From the NCBI GenBank assembly GCA_025353435.1, contig JANXQR010000531.1:1-8080 (forward strand): a stretch of 8,080 nt of DNA, written 5' to 3'. This stretch comes from Acidobacteriota bacterium. Its GTDB lineage: Bacteria > Acidobacteriota > Terriglobia > Terriglobales > Acidobacteriaceae. The translations under genes and the position numbers were made by a program. The notes beneath the pieces were generated by a model. That model saw only the letters and a list, made by a program, of their open reading frames with translations. It did no database searches and was not told the origin of the DNA. Shown here one piece after another: positions 1-5,958 of the stretch; the stretch's first letter is position 1, and every line of letters begins with the position of its first letter.

Positions 1-887
1 GTCGCGCCTTGGATCGCGGCGTCACCCACTTTGACCTCGCCAACAACTACGGCCCACCATATGGCTCCTCCGAAGAAAACTTCGGCATCGTCATGCGCAA
101 GGACTTTCGCCCCCTGCGCAACGAACTCATCATCTCCACCAAGGCCGGGTGGGACATGTGGCCCGGCCCCTACGGCATCGGCGCGTCGCGCAAATACCTC
201 CTGGCCTCGCTCGACGACAGCCTCAAGCGCATGGGCCTCGACTACGTTGACATCTTCTACGCGCATCGCCCCTGGGCCGACACCCCGCTTGAAGAAACCA
301 TGGGCGCGCTTGCCACCGCCGTGCATCAGGGCAAAGCGCTCTACGTCGGCATCTCGTCTTACAGCCCGGAGCGCACCCGCCAGGCTGCCGAAATCTTGAA
401 ATCGCTGGGCGTCCCGCTGCTCATCCATCAGCCCAGTTACTCCATGCTCAATCGCTGGATCGAGAAGGGCCTGCTGGCCACGCTGGACGAACTCGGCGTA
501 GGCTGCATTGCGTTTTCCCCGCTCGCGCAGGGCCTGCTCACCAAGAAATATTTGAATGGCGTCCCCGAAAATTCACGCGCCACGGCGGAGAATTCGTCGC
601 TACTTAAGCATTTTCTTAATCCAGAAAATGTCGAGCGTGTCCGTGCTCTCAACGAGATCGCCAAGCAACGCGGCCAGACTCTCGCGCAGATGGCGATCGC
701 ATGGGTGCTGCGCGACAAGCGCGTCACCTCGGCGCTCATCGGCGCGCGCAATGTCGAGCAGTTAGATGATTCACTCGATTCAATCAAAAAACTCGACTTC
801 ACCGAAGCCGAGCTGGCCGAGATCGAGCGCCACGCGCAGGACGCAGGCATCGACCTCTGGAAGAATGCCCGCGAAACCATGGCGTAG
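1..887 (+). CDS. gpr: Aldo/keto reductase, YghZ/Gpr (AKR14-like) type; 5' end missing
   Basis: NADPH-dependent cytoplasmic (alpha/beta)8-barrel reductase. E. coli YghZ/Gpr reduces L-glyceraldehyde 3-phosphate and detoxifies aldehydes such as methylglyoxal. The frame is open from base 3 (R-A-L-D-R-G...) with no start, so the gene begins upstream; about 295 residues are visible against roughly 346 in E. coli, so around 45-50 N-terminal residues are missing. The catalytic tetrad of the family is readable: Asp at 33-35 and Tyr at 48-50 in THFDLANNYGPP, Lys at 141-143 in IISTKAG, and His at 264-266 in FYAHRPW. The segments MWPGPYGIGASRKYLLASLD, GKALYVGISSYSPERT, LLIHQPSYSMLNRW and GCIAFSPLAQGLL closely follow the E. 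coli protein as I remember it. The C-terminal IGARNVEQLDDSL fits the cofactor-phosphate loop. It ends with TAG at 885-887, facing the convergent epimerase gene. The family is secure; the physiological substrate is inferred. Confidence 0.93.
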   Translation, partial: RALDRGVTHFDLANNYGPPYGSSEENFGIVMRKDFRPLRNELIISTKAGWDMWPGPYGIGASRKYLLASLDDSLKRMGLDYVDIFYAHRPWADTPLEETMGALATAVHQGKALYVGISSYSPERTRQAAEILKSLGVPLLIHQPSYSMLNRWIEKGLLATLDELGVGCIAFSPLAQGLLTKKYLNGVPENSRATAENSSLLKHFLNPENVERVRALNEIAKQRGQTLAQMAIAWVLRDKRVTSALIGARNVEQLDDSLDSIKKLDFTEAELAEIERHAQDAGIDLWKNARETMA

Positions 888-920
888 CGCGGCGATCCGC
901 TAGACCCACAAATCCGAAGA

Positions 921-955
921 GTACCCTGGCTAGTGATTCCAACTAACCGGGGTAC
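921..955. terminator. Inverted repeat between convergent genes, possible bidirectional terminator
   Basis: The left arm at 921-934 pairs with the right arm at 942-955 around a 7-nt loop (GATTCCA, 935-941). It forms nine outer pairs including one T-G wobble, one C-A mismatch (930/946), then four inner pairs. It lies between the 3' ends of the aldo/keto reductase and the epimerase-like gene, and its right arm contains the latter's TAG stop (complement of 943-945) and its last three codons. U-tracts are weak: only TTTT at 961-964 on the plus strand and none convincing on the minus side. Classical intrinsic termination is therefore uncertain, and mRNA 3'-end protection is an alternative. Confidence 0.45.
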
Positions 956-1926
956 CACACTTTTCGTGGGTCCGATTCGCTCCGCTCGAACGCCCAGGCC
1001 TCGTCAATCAGCCGATGCAAATCGAATCGCGGCCTCCACCCCAGCAAAAACTTCGCCTTGGCATTGTCCAGCCAGGTTGACTGATACGGCGTCTTGATTT
1101 CGACCGACGGCAAGCCCCGCGTCCTGCCCAGATAGTCCGCAACCTGCCGATAATCGACCGGCTCGTCCATGCAGATGTTGAACGTTTGCTGTCGCGCCTT
1201 CGGATGATCGAGCGCCAGGAGCATGCTTTCCACCAGGTCGCTCACGTGCACAAAATTTCGCTTCACCGGTTCGCCATCCGGATCCATCATTACCGGCACT
1301 GTCTGCGTTCGCTGATACTCGCCAGCCTTGTCCGGACCAACAAGATCGCGCCACCGCGGACCTCCAAATACGTCCTCGCCAAAACTGAGCGAGTATTTGA
1401 AATCGTCTTTCTCCATGATCCACGGAGCCCGAAGGCAACACCCTGCCAGATCGTATTGAACAAAATACTGCTCGAGCATTACCTCTTCGAGAACCTTGGA
1501 AAGCGCATAACATCCCGGATACGCGCTGTGCTTTTGCTGTTCTGTTACAGGAAGCGCGTGTGGGTAGAAAAAGTGCCCTAAAGCGGCATCCCCGCCGATC
1601 AGGATGAACTGCCGGAAACTGGTGCTGTGCCGGCATTCTTCCAGCAGCCAGAACAGTCCCTTCACCGCGACGTCGATGACCTCGTCCTCAGTCTCCTTGC
1701 AGGTGGCGCAATGCACAACATGAGTGATCCCGAGCATGGCCTCGCGCACCACAAGTCGATCGGCGATGCTGCCGGACACGACCTCCAGCCTGCCCTCGGG
1801 ATCAAGTCGCCGGTTGTGACAGAGCGCGCGAATTTTGACGTCGTCACCATCAGGCGAATCCAGAATGCGCCGAATGAACTGGCTCCCGACCTTGCCTGTC
1901 GCGCCCGTTACCAGGATGTTCTTCAT
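943..1926 (-). CDS. NAD(P)-dependent epimerase/dehydratase-like extended SDR
   Basis: A 327-residue cytoplasmic Rossmann-fold protein of the extended or atypical short-chain dehydrogenase family, which includes nucleotide-sugar epimerases and dehydratases; the substrate is unknown. The dinucleotide-binding motif TGATGKVG is at residues 7-14, the VHCAT segment that follows a core strand at 71-75, and the active-site YxxxK pair is Y140/K144. The C-terminal part has the epimerase-like NFVHVSDLVESMLLAL (224-239) and TFNICMDEPVDYRQVADYLG (248-267). At the place where GalE-like enzymes carry the catalytic Ser/Thr (FxxSSS), this protein reads FILIGGDAALG, so glycine seems to replace serine. I start at Met 1926 because the Rossmann strand begins directly there (MKNILVTGATG) and AGAAGG lies 3 nt upstream. 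A Met at 1962 would add 12 basic, poorly conserved-looking residues. It follows the discoidin-type gene by 60 nt, probably in one transcript. Confidence 0.88.
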   Translation of the reverse strand: MKNILVTGATGKVGSQFIRRILDSPDGDDVKIRALCHNRRLDPEGRLEVVSGSIADRLVVREAMLGITHVVHCATCKETEDEVIDVAVKGLFWLLEECRHSTSFRQFILIGGDAALGHFFYPHALPVTEQQKHSAYPGCYALSKVLEEVMLEQYFVQYDLAGCCLRAPWIMEKDDFKYSLSFGEDVFGGPRWRDLVGPDKAGEYQRTQTVPVMMDPDGEPVKRNFVHVSDLVESMLLALDHPKARQQTFNICMDEPVDYRQVADYLGRTRGLPSVEIKTPYQSTWLDNAKAKFLLGWRPRFDLHRLIDEAWAFERSESDPRKVWYPG

Positions 1927-1986
1927 GCGCCTTCTTTCGTTAGATCTGGCAGTCGCCAGCATTCAGTCTTCAGGCCGGACTGCGCC

Positions 1987-2937
1987 TTAATGCACGTCTT
2001 TTCCCCACGCTTCCACTTCAATAAAACTGCACCATTTCGCGGGGTCGGCTGGGACAACGTTGACAATGCGCAGCCACGTGACGCGCCGTTTCGAGAAAGA
2101 AAAGTCCTGAAATTCAGGGGACGGCCCGATCGAAAGCGGCACGCGGCTTCCATCGGAAAACTCCACCTCCGCGCTCTTCCAGTAACTATCGTGGGGGAAA
2201 TCCGCGCGCACCATCAGGCGAATCTTGTTCAGGTCAACCGGCTTGCCAAAGTCGAGCTTCCACCAGATGTCGGTCCGCAGTTGCGGCCCCCAGGATTGAT
2301 AAGGCCACACACCATGGTGGCCATTTTGAACCCGTCCATCGATTGCATTGCGAGCCTCAAAATCAAACAGGCTTCTGGACACGCTGTTCGAACTGGCATG
2401 CGGGAAAAACTGAACGGAAGCGTCGTCACCGTGCATCAAGTCGCATGGGTTGAGCGCCAGATTCCGATTCCCAGATAGCTCATGCCGGCTCAACACGCGC
2501 ACTGAAATCCGATGCGAATCACCTGCAAAGCTCTCAGGCGCATAGGCGCTCCCCGTCTGCTTCTCCTCGCGGCCCCACGGGATCTCGTACATTACGTTTT
2601 CTGTGGCAGCGCGAGGCGCGAAGATGAAACATTCGGGAACGTTGTCATCCACCCGTAGCGCCATCCATTGCGGTCCGCCAAACACGATGCGATCGCCCGG
2701 CTGGTAGGTGCGCGCAACCGTCAGTTTGGCGGCCTTGGCCTTCAAGGGCTGGATGTCTGGACCAGCGATTTGCGTGCCCTGGGCATTCTGCAACTCGATG
2801 TGAATTGTTGGTTTGACCTTGCCGTGCGCATCCTTCTGAGCGCCGGCCAGACGCCCGCAGCAGAGAATCGCGCAGCTCGCGCCGACCAGAAGGTGAACCG
2901 CTAGCCGTGTGAGGTGCAGGCGTGCTCGCAAAATCAT
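1987..2937 (-). CDS. Secreted protein with C-terminal discoidin (F5/8 type C)-like domain
   Basis: A 316-residue exported protein. Residues 1-33 form a Sec signal peptide: basic start MILRARLHLTR, hydrophobic LAVHLLVGASCAILCC, and a likely cleavage AGA|Q after A33. No proper lipobox is seen. Residues about 45-125 look like a beta-rich domain (IHIELQNAQG, YQPGDRIVFGGPQW, ECFIFAP, MYEIPWG). A conserved-looking link follows (NLALNPCDLMHGDD, 159-172). Residues about 196-312 resemble a discoidin/F5-8C jelly roll: RNAIDG (196-201), YQSWGPQLRTDIWWKLDFG (213-231), DLNKIRLMVRADFPHD (235-250), VEFSDGS (258-264) and a closing IEVEAWG (306-312). Such folds usually bind glycans or ligands, and no catalytic motif is visible. 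The start at 2937 is chosen over 2973 because GGGAGG lies 6 nt upstream and the signal peptide is then normal. It is probably the first gene of a pair with the epimerase-like gene. Binding function is inferred. Confidence 0.85.
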   Translation of the reverse strand: MILRARLHLTRLAVHLLVGASCAILCCGRLAGAQKDAHGKVKPTIHIELQNAQGTQIAGPDIQPLKAKAAKLTVARTYQPGDRIVFGGPQWMALRVDDNVPECFIFAPRAATENVMYEIPWGREEKQTGSAYAPESFAGDSHRISVRVLSRHELSGNRNLALNPCDLMHGDDASVQFFPHASSNSVSRSLFDFEARNAIDGRVQNGHHGVWPYQSWGPQLRTDIWWKLDFGKPVDLNKIRLMVRADFPHDSYWKSAEVEFSDGSRVPLSIGPSPEFQDFSFSKRRVTWLRIVNVVPADPAKWCSFIEVEAWGKDVH

Positions 2938-2943
2938 CCGTAT

Positions 2944-2949
2944 CCTCCC
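2944..2949 (-). promoter_or_regulatory. Ribosome binding site fixing the discoidin-protein start
   Basis: GGGAGG on the minus strand lies 6 nt before the ATG at 2937. The alternative ATG at 2973 has no comparable purine tract, so this site decides the start. Confidence 0.75.
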
Positions 2950-3240
2950 GAAATTAGTCAGGGCTAGTCTCATCTCGACGCGATGGCGCCGGGATTCGTT
3001 GCGTGTCAGGCACTGCTAACAATATCGCAGGAAGCCACGAAAGAGGAGCGGGAATTCATCCCCCTCATTGCAGGAGCATCGGTGACCACGCCGGCATCTC
3101 GAATGCACGCAAATCGGGGATTGGGTTGGTGCCCCGCGCCGCAACGGCACCGACGATATTTCGGCCCCTTGTGCCTGTTCTACTATGAACCTTGCGAAGG
3201 TCTACATCCATTGATAGCCCCTGCGCGGTACGATTCTTCC

Positions 3241-3301
3241 ATTCGAAGCAGCGCAGCTTCATTCGCACTCGAATTAGGTCCCCGCGATGCGCACCGGCAT
3301 C
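3241..3301 (+). promoter_or_regulatory. Possible structured 5' leader of ald (three consecutive hairpins)
   Basis: Three inverted repeats follow each other closely: GAAGC 3245-3249 with GCTTC 3256-3260 (6-nt loop), ATTCG 3261-3265 with CGAAT 3270-3274 (4-nt loop), and GATGC 3286-3290 with GCATC 3297-3301 (6-nt loop). ATTCG also occurs at 3241-3245, so CGAAT could pair with either copy, giving two exclusive folds. The ald ribosome binding site begins 11 nt after the last hairpin. Five-bp stems arise easily by chance in GC-rich DNA, so a regulatory role is only a suggestion. Confidence 0.25.
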
Positions 3302-3323
3302 CAACCTTTGCAGGAGAAGACAG

Positions 3324-4439
3324 ATGATCATCGGCGTTCCCAAAGAGATCAAGGACCACGAAGCACGCGTTGGCGTGACCCCCGCCGGGGTGAAGGCTCT
3401 TACCGACGCCGGCCACAAGGTGCTGGTTGAAACCCATGCCGGCACGGGGTCCAGCTTCCCTGACGCCGAGTATCAGGACGCCGGCGCGGAGATTGTTGGC
3501 GACTCCGGCTACGTCTGGGGCAAGTCAGAGATGGTGGTCAAGGTCAAAGAGCCCATCGAGCCCGAGTACCCCTACTTCCGCGAAAATCTGGTCCTGTTTA
3601 CCTACCTGCATCTCGCGCCCATTCCCGGCCTCACCAACAAACTGCTCCAGTCCAAGGTCATCGGCATCGCCTATGAAACCGTCCGCGACCGCATCGGCAC
3701 GCTGCCGCTGCTGACCCCCATGAGTGAAGTCGCCGGGCGCATGAGCGTCCAGGTCGGCGCAAGCTATCTCGAAAAGGAAAAGGGAGGTCGCGGCATTCTG
3801 CTAGGCGGCGTTCCTGGTGTGCCGCCGGCCCATGTCACCATCATCGGCGGCGGCGTGGTGGGAACCAACGCAGCCAAGATCGCTCTCGGCTTCGGGGCCA
3901 AGGTCACGCTGATCGACATGAATCTGAACCGCCTGCGCGAGATCGACGACATCTTCAGCGGCCGCGTGTTTACCCTGGCTTCAAACAGCTACAACATCGC
4001 CCACGCCACCCGCGAAGCCGACCTGGTCATTGGCGGTGTTCTGATCCCAGGCGCAACCGCGCCAAAAATCGTCACGCGCTCCATGGTGTCGCATATGAAG
4101 AAGGGCGCGGTCATTGTCGATGTGGCTATCGATCAGGGTGGATGCGTGGAAACAGCGCGGCCCACATCGCACTCCGACCCCAGTTACAAGGTCGACGGCG
4201 TGGTTCACTACTGCGTCACCAACATGCCGGGCGCGGTGCCGCACACTTCTACGCTTGCGCTTACCAACGCAACGTTCCCATACTTGATGCGGCTCGCGAA
4301 CCTGGGAGCGCGCGAAGCGATCCGGCAAGATCCGGGGCTCGCCGAAGGCCTGAATACATGGCTCGGCAAACTCACCCATCGCGGCGTGGCCGAGAGCCAG
4401 CAGCGCGAGTGGACCACCGTCAGCGATTTGATCGCCTAG
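3324..4439 (+). CDS. ald: Alanine dehydrogenase (NAD-dependent)
   Basis: Catalyses reversible oxidative deamination of L-alanine to pyruvate and ammonium with NAD, in the cytoplasm, typically as a hexamer. The 371-residue length is the usual one. Numbering matches well-studied alanine dehydrogenases exactly: pyruvate-binding R15 and K75, catalytic H96 (in LFTYLHLAP) and D270 (in VDVAIDQGG). The N-terminus MIIGVPKEIKDHEARVGVTP is diagnostic. The NAD-binding Rossmann motif GGGVVGTNAAKIALGFGA spans 175-192, with ribose-binding D198. Conserved signature stretches such as PLLTPMSEVAGRMS (128-141) and LPLxNxTFPYL-like ALTNATFPYL are present. The start at 3324 is supported by AGGAG (3312-3316), 7 nt upstream, and by family length; an in-frame ATG at 3192 would add 44 basic, non-family residues. 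It stands alone, converging with the propeller gene across a 20-nt gap. It could serve alanine catabolism, ammonium assimilation or NADH balance. Confidence 0.98.
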   Translation: MIIGVPKEIKDHEARVGVTPAGVKALTDAGHKVLVETHAGTGSSFPDAEYQDAGAEIVGDSGYVWGKSEMVVKVKEPIEPEYPYFRENLVLFTYLHLAPIPGLTNKLLQSKVIGIAYETVRDRIGTLPLLTPMSEVAGRMSVQVGASYLEKEKGGRGILLGGVPGVPPAHVTIIGGGVVGTNAAKIALGFGAKVTLIDMNLNRLREIDDIFSGRVFTLASNSYNIAHATREADLVIGGVLIPGATAPKIVTRSMVSHMKKGAVIVDVAIDQGGCVETARPTSHSDPSYKVDGVVHYCVTNMPGAVPHTSTLALTNATFPYLMRLANLGAREAIRQDPGLAEGLNTWLGKLTHRGVAESQQREWTTVSDLIA

Positions 4440-4459
4440 CTGTTCCTAGCAACAATCGG

Positions 4460-5452
4460 TCACCGCTTCGATTCAGGTTCAAGCATCTGAATCGTCGTCG
4501 ACGGTCCCAAATCCGCCGGCTCGGCCCACGAGCGCAACACCCACACCACCTTCTTCTGCGGCGTCACTTCAATCGCCTGCACCGGCGCGCTGGCCTTATC
4601 TATCGGCCCATTCCACTCATTCACCCACTGCGTGATTAGCGTATTGCCGTTCTTGAGCCGCGTGGCCGTCTGCATGTTCGCAAGGTTCAACTCCGGAGCA
4701 TCCACTGCCGTAAACTCCCACACGGTTTCGCCCTTGCGATTCACCTCGCGCACATATTTATTGTTGTTGCCGGAGATAAGCACGTTCCCATTTTCGAGCG
4801 GCTCCGCATCCCAGATACCCGGCGCATCCACGCTCCATAATGCCTTGCCGGTCATGTCGTACTCGACGGCCTTGCCCATGTCCATATGCGCCGCCAGCAG
4901 CGTTCCCGCCGGTGTCAGCCGCGCGCGCCGGAACTGCGGATGAACTACTTCCGGATGCGCCACCGGCAACGGAAAGCTCTTCTCCACCGCACCCGTCACC
5001 TTATTCATCACAATGGCCTGAGCAGGGTTGCCATTCTGGACAAACATCACGCTGTGTTCCCCATAAGGCCGCACGGTGTGGATCTCAGTATTCGCTGGCG
5101 CGTCGTAGTTCCACACCACTTTGTGCTGCTGATCAATCTCCGTCACCGCGTACTGGTGCGCAAATAGAATATGTCCGTTGGGAAGGAGAATCGCATCGCT
5201 GATCTCGCCCTTTCCGGGATAGACATAAGACCACGCCACCGCCCCACCGCGCACAATGAACATGCGTTCCTGTTGGGCCTCACCTGCATAGAAAAAATCG
5301 TGCCGATTCAGATCCGAAGCCGAACTTACAGGCTTTGCCGCCGCGGTTTGCGCCCATGCGCCTGCGCCAGCCGTGCCCGCAACAGTCGCCGCCAGACCGA
5401 TCGCCGCAAAGACCGCGAAAGTTTGTATCCCAGCAAATCCCGCTTGCGCCAT
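4460..5452 (-). CDS. Secreted beta-propeller (PQQ-like/arylsulfotransferase-like repeat) protein
   Basis: A 330-residue exported protein. Residues 1-34 are an Ala/Gly-rich Sec signal peptide ending in AWA|Q. The mature part is made of repeated beta-propeller units with the pattern 'L.NG..L....' and then 'E.(D/N)..G..VW': LLPNGHILFAHQ (89-100) with VTEIDQQHKVVWNYD; LTPAGTLLAAHM (179-190) with VEYDMTGKALWSVD; LENGNVLISGNN (219-230) with VREVNRKGETVWEF; LKNGNTLITQW (266-276) with IEVTPQKKVVWVL. This gives at least four clear blades, with two more likely. The pattern resembles PQQ-like and arylsulfotransferase propellers. I cannot identify catalytic residues, so a structural, binding or enzymatic role stays open. 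The start at 5452 is set by GGGAGG 8 nt upstream and by a normal signal peptide; an ATG at 5533 would add 27 residues overlapping the upstream gene. It lies 64 nt after the small exported-protein gene on the same strand. Confidence 0.85.
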   Translation of the reverse strand: MAQAGFAGIQTFAVFAAIGLAATVAGTAGAGAWAQTAAAKPVSSASDLNRHDFFYAGEAQQERMFIVRGGAVAWSYVYPGKGEISDAILLPNGHILFAHQYAVTEIDQQHKVVWNYDAPANTEIHTVRPYGEHSVMFVQNGNPAQAIVMNKVTGAVEKSFPLPVAHPEVVHPQFRRARLTPAGTLLAAHMDMGKAVEYDMTGKALWSVDAPGIWDAEPLENGNVLISGNNNKYVREVNRKGETVWEFTAVDAPELNLANMQTATRLKNGNTLITQWVNEWNGPIDKASAPVQAIEVTPQKKVVWVLRSWAEPADLGPSTTIQMLEPESKR

Positions 5453-5460
5453 GACGCACG

Positions 5461-5466
5461 CCTCCC
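5461..5466 (-). promoter_or_regulatory. Ribosome binding site fixing the propeller-protein start
   Basis: GGGAGG on the minus strand lies 8 nt before the ATG at 5452. It supports this start over the longer frame beginning at 5533. Confidence 0.75.
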
Positions 5467-5479
5467 AAATGGAAAGCGA

Positions 5480-5485
5480 AGTATA
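5480..5485 (-). promoter_or_regulatory. Possible -10 box for the propeller gene
   Basis: TATACT on the minus strand matches the -10 consensus at five of six bases and lies about 14 nt before the ribosome binding site, inside the 64-nt gap between the two minus-strand genes. No good -35 is found at 16-18 nt. If real, the propeller gene has its own promoter in addition to read-through from the small gene. Confidence 0.25.
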
Positions 5486-5516
5486 CGCCACCCCAGGCCC
5501 CCATGACGCTGGCCTC

Positions 5517-5861
5517 CTAATCTTCCTCCCCAACTAATTCATACCTCCGCGTCTGCCCATCGGGAAAGAGGAACTCGTACTCCTGCACGTCGTCATACGC
5601 AGTCTTTGCGCCGGTTTTCAAAGTTCTCGCTATATAGTCTCCCGGTTTCAGAAGCTGCTGTCGGCCTTTGGTTTCTTCCAATTCATACTTCTTGCCTCCC
5701 ACAACAACCTGAAGATGAAGCTGAGCGGAGGTGTCGTTAGAAACCCACACCACCCACGATCTCTGAACATGCACGGGGATCACATATTTGCTGGGATCCG
5801 GGTTTTCCGCCAAGGCCAGAGTGGGTAAAACAAGCAATAGTGCTAGAACAAGGTTCTTCAT
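5517..5861 (-). CDS. Small exported protein of unknown function
   Basis: A 114-residue protein with a textbook Sec signal peptide: MKN start, hydrophobic LVLALLLVLPTLALA, and likely cleavage after A18 before ENPDPSKY. The mature ~96 residues are predicted by eye to be mainly beta strands (VIPVHVQRSWVVWV, AQLHLQVVVGGKKYELEE, YEFLFPDGQTRRYELVGE) with no cysteines and no catalytic motif. The closing YEFLFPDGQTRRY pattern suggests a small beta-sandwich or barrel domain. I do not recognise a named family, though I recall similar short exported hypothetical proteins in Acidobacteria. AGGGGG lies 4 nt before the ATG, supporting the start. It is upstream of the propeller gene on the same strand (64-nt gap) and divergent from the kinase gene (97-nt gap). 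The exported, beta-rich character makes a structural or binding role in the periplasm more likely than catalysis, but this is inference. Confidence 0.75.
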   Translation of the reverse strand: MKNLVLALLLVLPTLALAENPDPSKYVIPVHVQRSWVVWVSNDTSAQLHLQVVVGGKKYELEETKGRQQLLKPGDYIARTLKTGAKTAYDDVQEYEFLFPDGQTRRYELVGEED

Positions 5862-5921
5862 CGCACCCCCTGATCCAACGACGAACGCCTGAGCTCCGAA
5901 GCCTCACCTCGTTATCAGAAG

Positions 5922-5958
5922 CTGCCGCGATAGCCGGACCCACGGCTATAATCCCCCC
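5922..5958 (+). promoter_or_regulatory. Promoter of the NtrY-like kinase with TATAAT at 5947-5952
   Basis: A perfect consensus -10 hexamer TATAAT lies at 5947-5952, and the ATG of the kinase begins only 7 nt after its end, where a transcript would normally start. The best -35 is weak: CTGCCG at 5922-5927 with a long 19-nt spacer. Long spacers plus a central dyad are seen in activator-dependent (for example MerR-type) promoters; applying that here is speculation. Confidence 0.5.
5930..5949. promoter_or_regulatory. Inverted repeat overlapping the kinase -10 box, candidate operator
   Basis: A perfect 7+7 dyad, ATAGCCG (5930-5936) and CGGCTAT (5943-5949), is separated by 6 nt (GACCCA). Its right arm overlaps the first three bases of TATAAT at 5947-5952. 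Position and symmetry fit binding by a dimeric regulator at the kinase promoter in the shared divergent region. The same repeat could instead be a small RNA hairpin if transcribed from further upstream. Confidence 0.4.

Larger units (their letters stand above)
2938..3323. other. Long divergent intergenic region (386 nt)
   Basis: This stretch separates the divergently read discoidin-protein gene and ald and must carry both 5' regions. Besides the two ribosome binding sites, the clearest content is a run of three small hairpins at 3241-3301. No convincing -35/-10 pair was found on either strand. Plus-strand TACGAT (3229-3234) and TACTAT (3181-3186) are -10-like, but neither has a good -35 at 16-18 nt. 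A plus-strand open frame at 2983-3327 has no family-like motifs or credible ribosome binding site and runs over the ald start, so I do not call it a gene. Confidence 0.7.

Noticed and set aside
1946..1959. Small inverted repeat CTGGC-N4-GCCAG between the discoidin and epimerase genes
   Set aside because: It is only 5 bp with no U-tract on the minus strand, and lies just upstream of the epimerase start. It is too weak to call a terminator or an operator.
1627..2478. Long open frame on the plus strand (283 codons) across the epimerase and discoidin genes
   Set aside because: It crosses two well-supported minus-strand genes and the gap between them, and its translation has no family motifs. It is an antisense by-product of GC-rich coding DNA.
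2960..3060. Promoter for the discoidin-protein gene on the minus strand
   Set aside because: Some AT-rich hexamers such as TATTGT exist, but no -35/-10 pair with acceptable spacing could be found by eye.
3192..3323. N-terminal extension of ald from an in-frame ATG at 3192
   Set aside because: Family length, the diagnostic MIIGVPKEIK start and the AGGAG site before 3324 all favour the shorter protein; the extra 44 residues are Arg/Ser-rich and not family-like.
2983..3327. Possible small plus-strand gene (114 codons) in the intergenic region before ald
   Set aside because: It has no credible ribosome binding site, a composition like translated non-coding DNA, no recognisable motif, and it runs over the ald ribosome binding site and start codon.
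4440..4459. Terminator in the 20-nt gap between the converging ald and propeller genes
   Set aside because: Only very short stems are found (for example GCGAT/ATCGC at 4423-4435 inside ald, and TGTT/AACA at 4441-4454), with no T-tract. I could not support a terminator call.
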